Of a stretch of DNA of 6,083 nt, positions 6,021 through 6,083 are shown in pieces (position 1 is the stretch's first letter; each line of letters starts with the position of its first letter). A program made the position numbers and the translations under genes. The stretch spans positions 1-6,083 of the forward strand of contig JBLHVI010000134.1 of NCBI GenBank assembly GCA_047630175.1, in the 5' to 3' direction. The notes under the pieces are model-generated. The model was not told where the DNA came from. It was given only the letters and a program-made list of their open reading frames with translations, and did not search any database. Source of the DNA: UBA4582 sp047630175 (GTDB lineage: Bacteria; Pseudomonadota; Gammaproteobacteria; Pseudomonadales; Azotimanducaceae).

Positions 6021-6043
6021 TGCTTTCTCCGTTAACTGACACC
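6021..6043 (-). promoter_or_regulatory. Leader of the dehydrogenase gene: Shine-Dalgarno plus shared GTGTCAG motif
   Basis: Minus-strand reading is GGTGTCAGT, TAAC, GGAGAAAGCA, then ATG at 6020. GGAG (6030-6027) is six bases from the start. The complement of GTGTCAG (CTGACAC, 6036-6042) is the heptamer also found upstream of tetR and of the crotonase gene. Here it is so close to the ribosome-binding site that it would lie in the leader or cover the transcription start. Confidence 0.4.
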
Positions 6044-6083
6044 AATTCTTCGTAGAAAAACGACGACAGGGCTGACAAAGCAA

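Noticed and set aside
5725..6039. 104-codon plus-strand frame opposite the dehydrogenase
   Set aside because: Antisense shadow of a gene with a complete Rossmann fold and catalytic Lys; no recognisable motifs of its own.

Overview
The window carries five protein-coding genes and one long structured intergenic region. Gene families, Shine-Dalgarno sites, GTG/ATG starts and a twin-arginine signal point to a Gram-negative proteobacterium. A free-living (perhaps marine) gammaproteobacterium with a heterotrophic lifestyle is my guess; no single marker here fixes the taxon. Base composition looks roughly even. No RNA genes, insertion sequences, integrases or CRISPR arrays were seen.

Layout: (1) 1-2733, minus strand: a two-gene molybdenum-hydroxylase operon of the isoquinoline 1-oxidoreductase (IorAB) type. 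The small [2Fe-2S] subunit (2227-2733) comes first, and its last 8 bases overlap the GTG start of the large molybdopterin subunit (1-2234). I translated the large subunit codon by codon; it is open over 744 codons, and the window ends two bases into a codon beginning TA, so it probably stops exactly at the edge. (2) 2734-3406: a 673-base non-coding stretch. A 15-bp tandem repeat lies just upstream of the molybdenum-hydroxylase operon, several inverted repeats lie in the middle, and an operator-like TGACA-N14-TGTCA palindrome lies in front of the next gene. (3) 3407-4015, plus strand: a TetR-family repressor, divergent from the hydroxylase operon. (4) 4215-5018, plus strand: a crotonase-superfamily acyl-CoA enzyme. 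(5) 5061-6020, minus strand: a 3-hydroxyisobutyrate/beta-hydroxyacid dehydrogenase, convergent with the crotonase.

Together they look like a small catabolic neighbourhood: a Tat-exported molybdenum hydroxylase that could oxidise an N-heterocycle or aldehyde, a CoA-thioester hydratase/isomerase, a hydroxyacid dehydrogenase, and a local one-component regulator. That they form one pathway is inference. Weak support comes from a CTGACAC heptamer found only three times in the window, once upstream of each of tetR, the crotonase and the dehydrogenase.

No clear-cut new system is evident. The best second looks are the 15-bp repeat upstream of the hydroxylase operon (unit differences are almost all transitions, with one 5-base slip), the non-canonical crotonase active site, and the shared heptamer/operator candidates.
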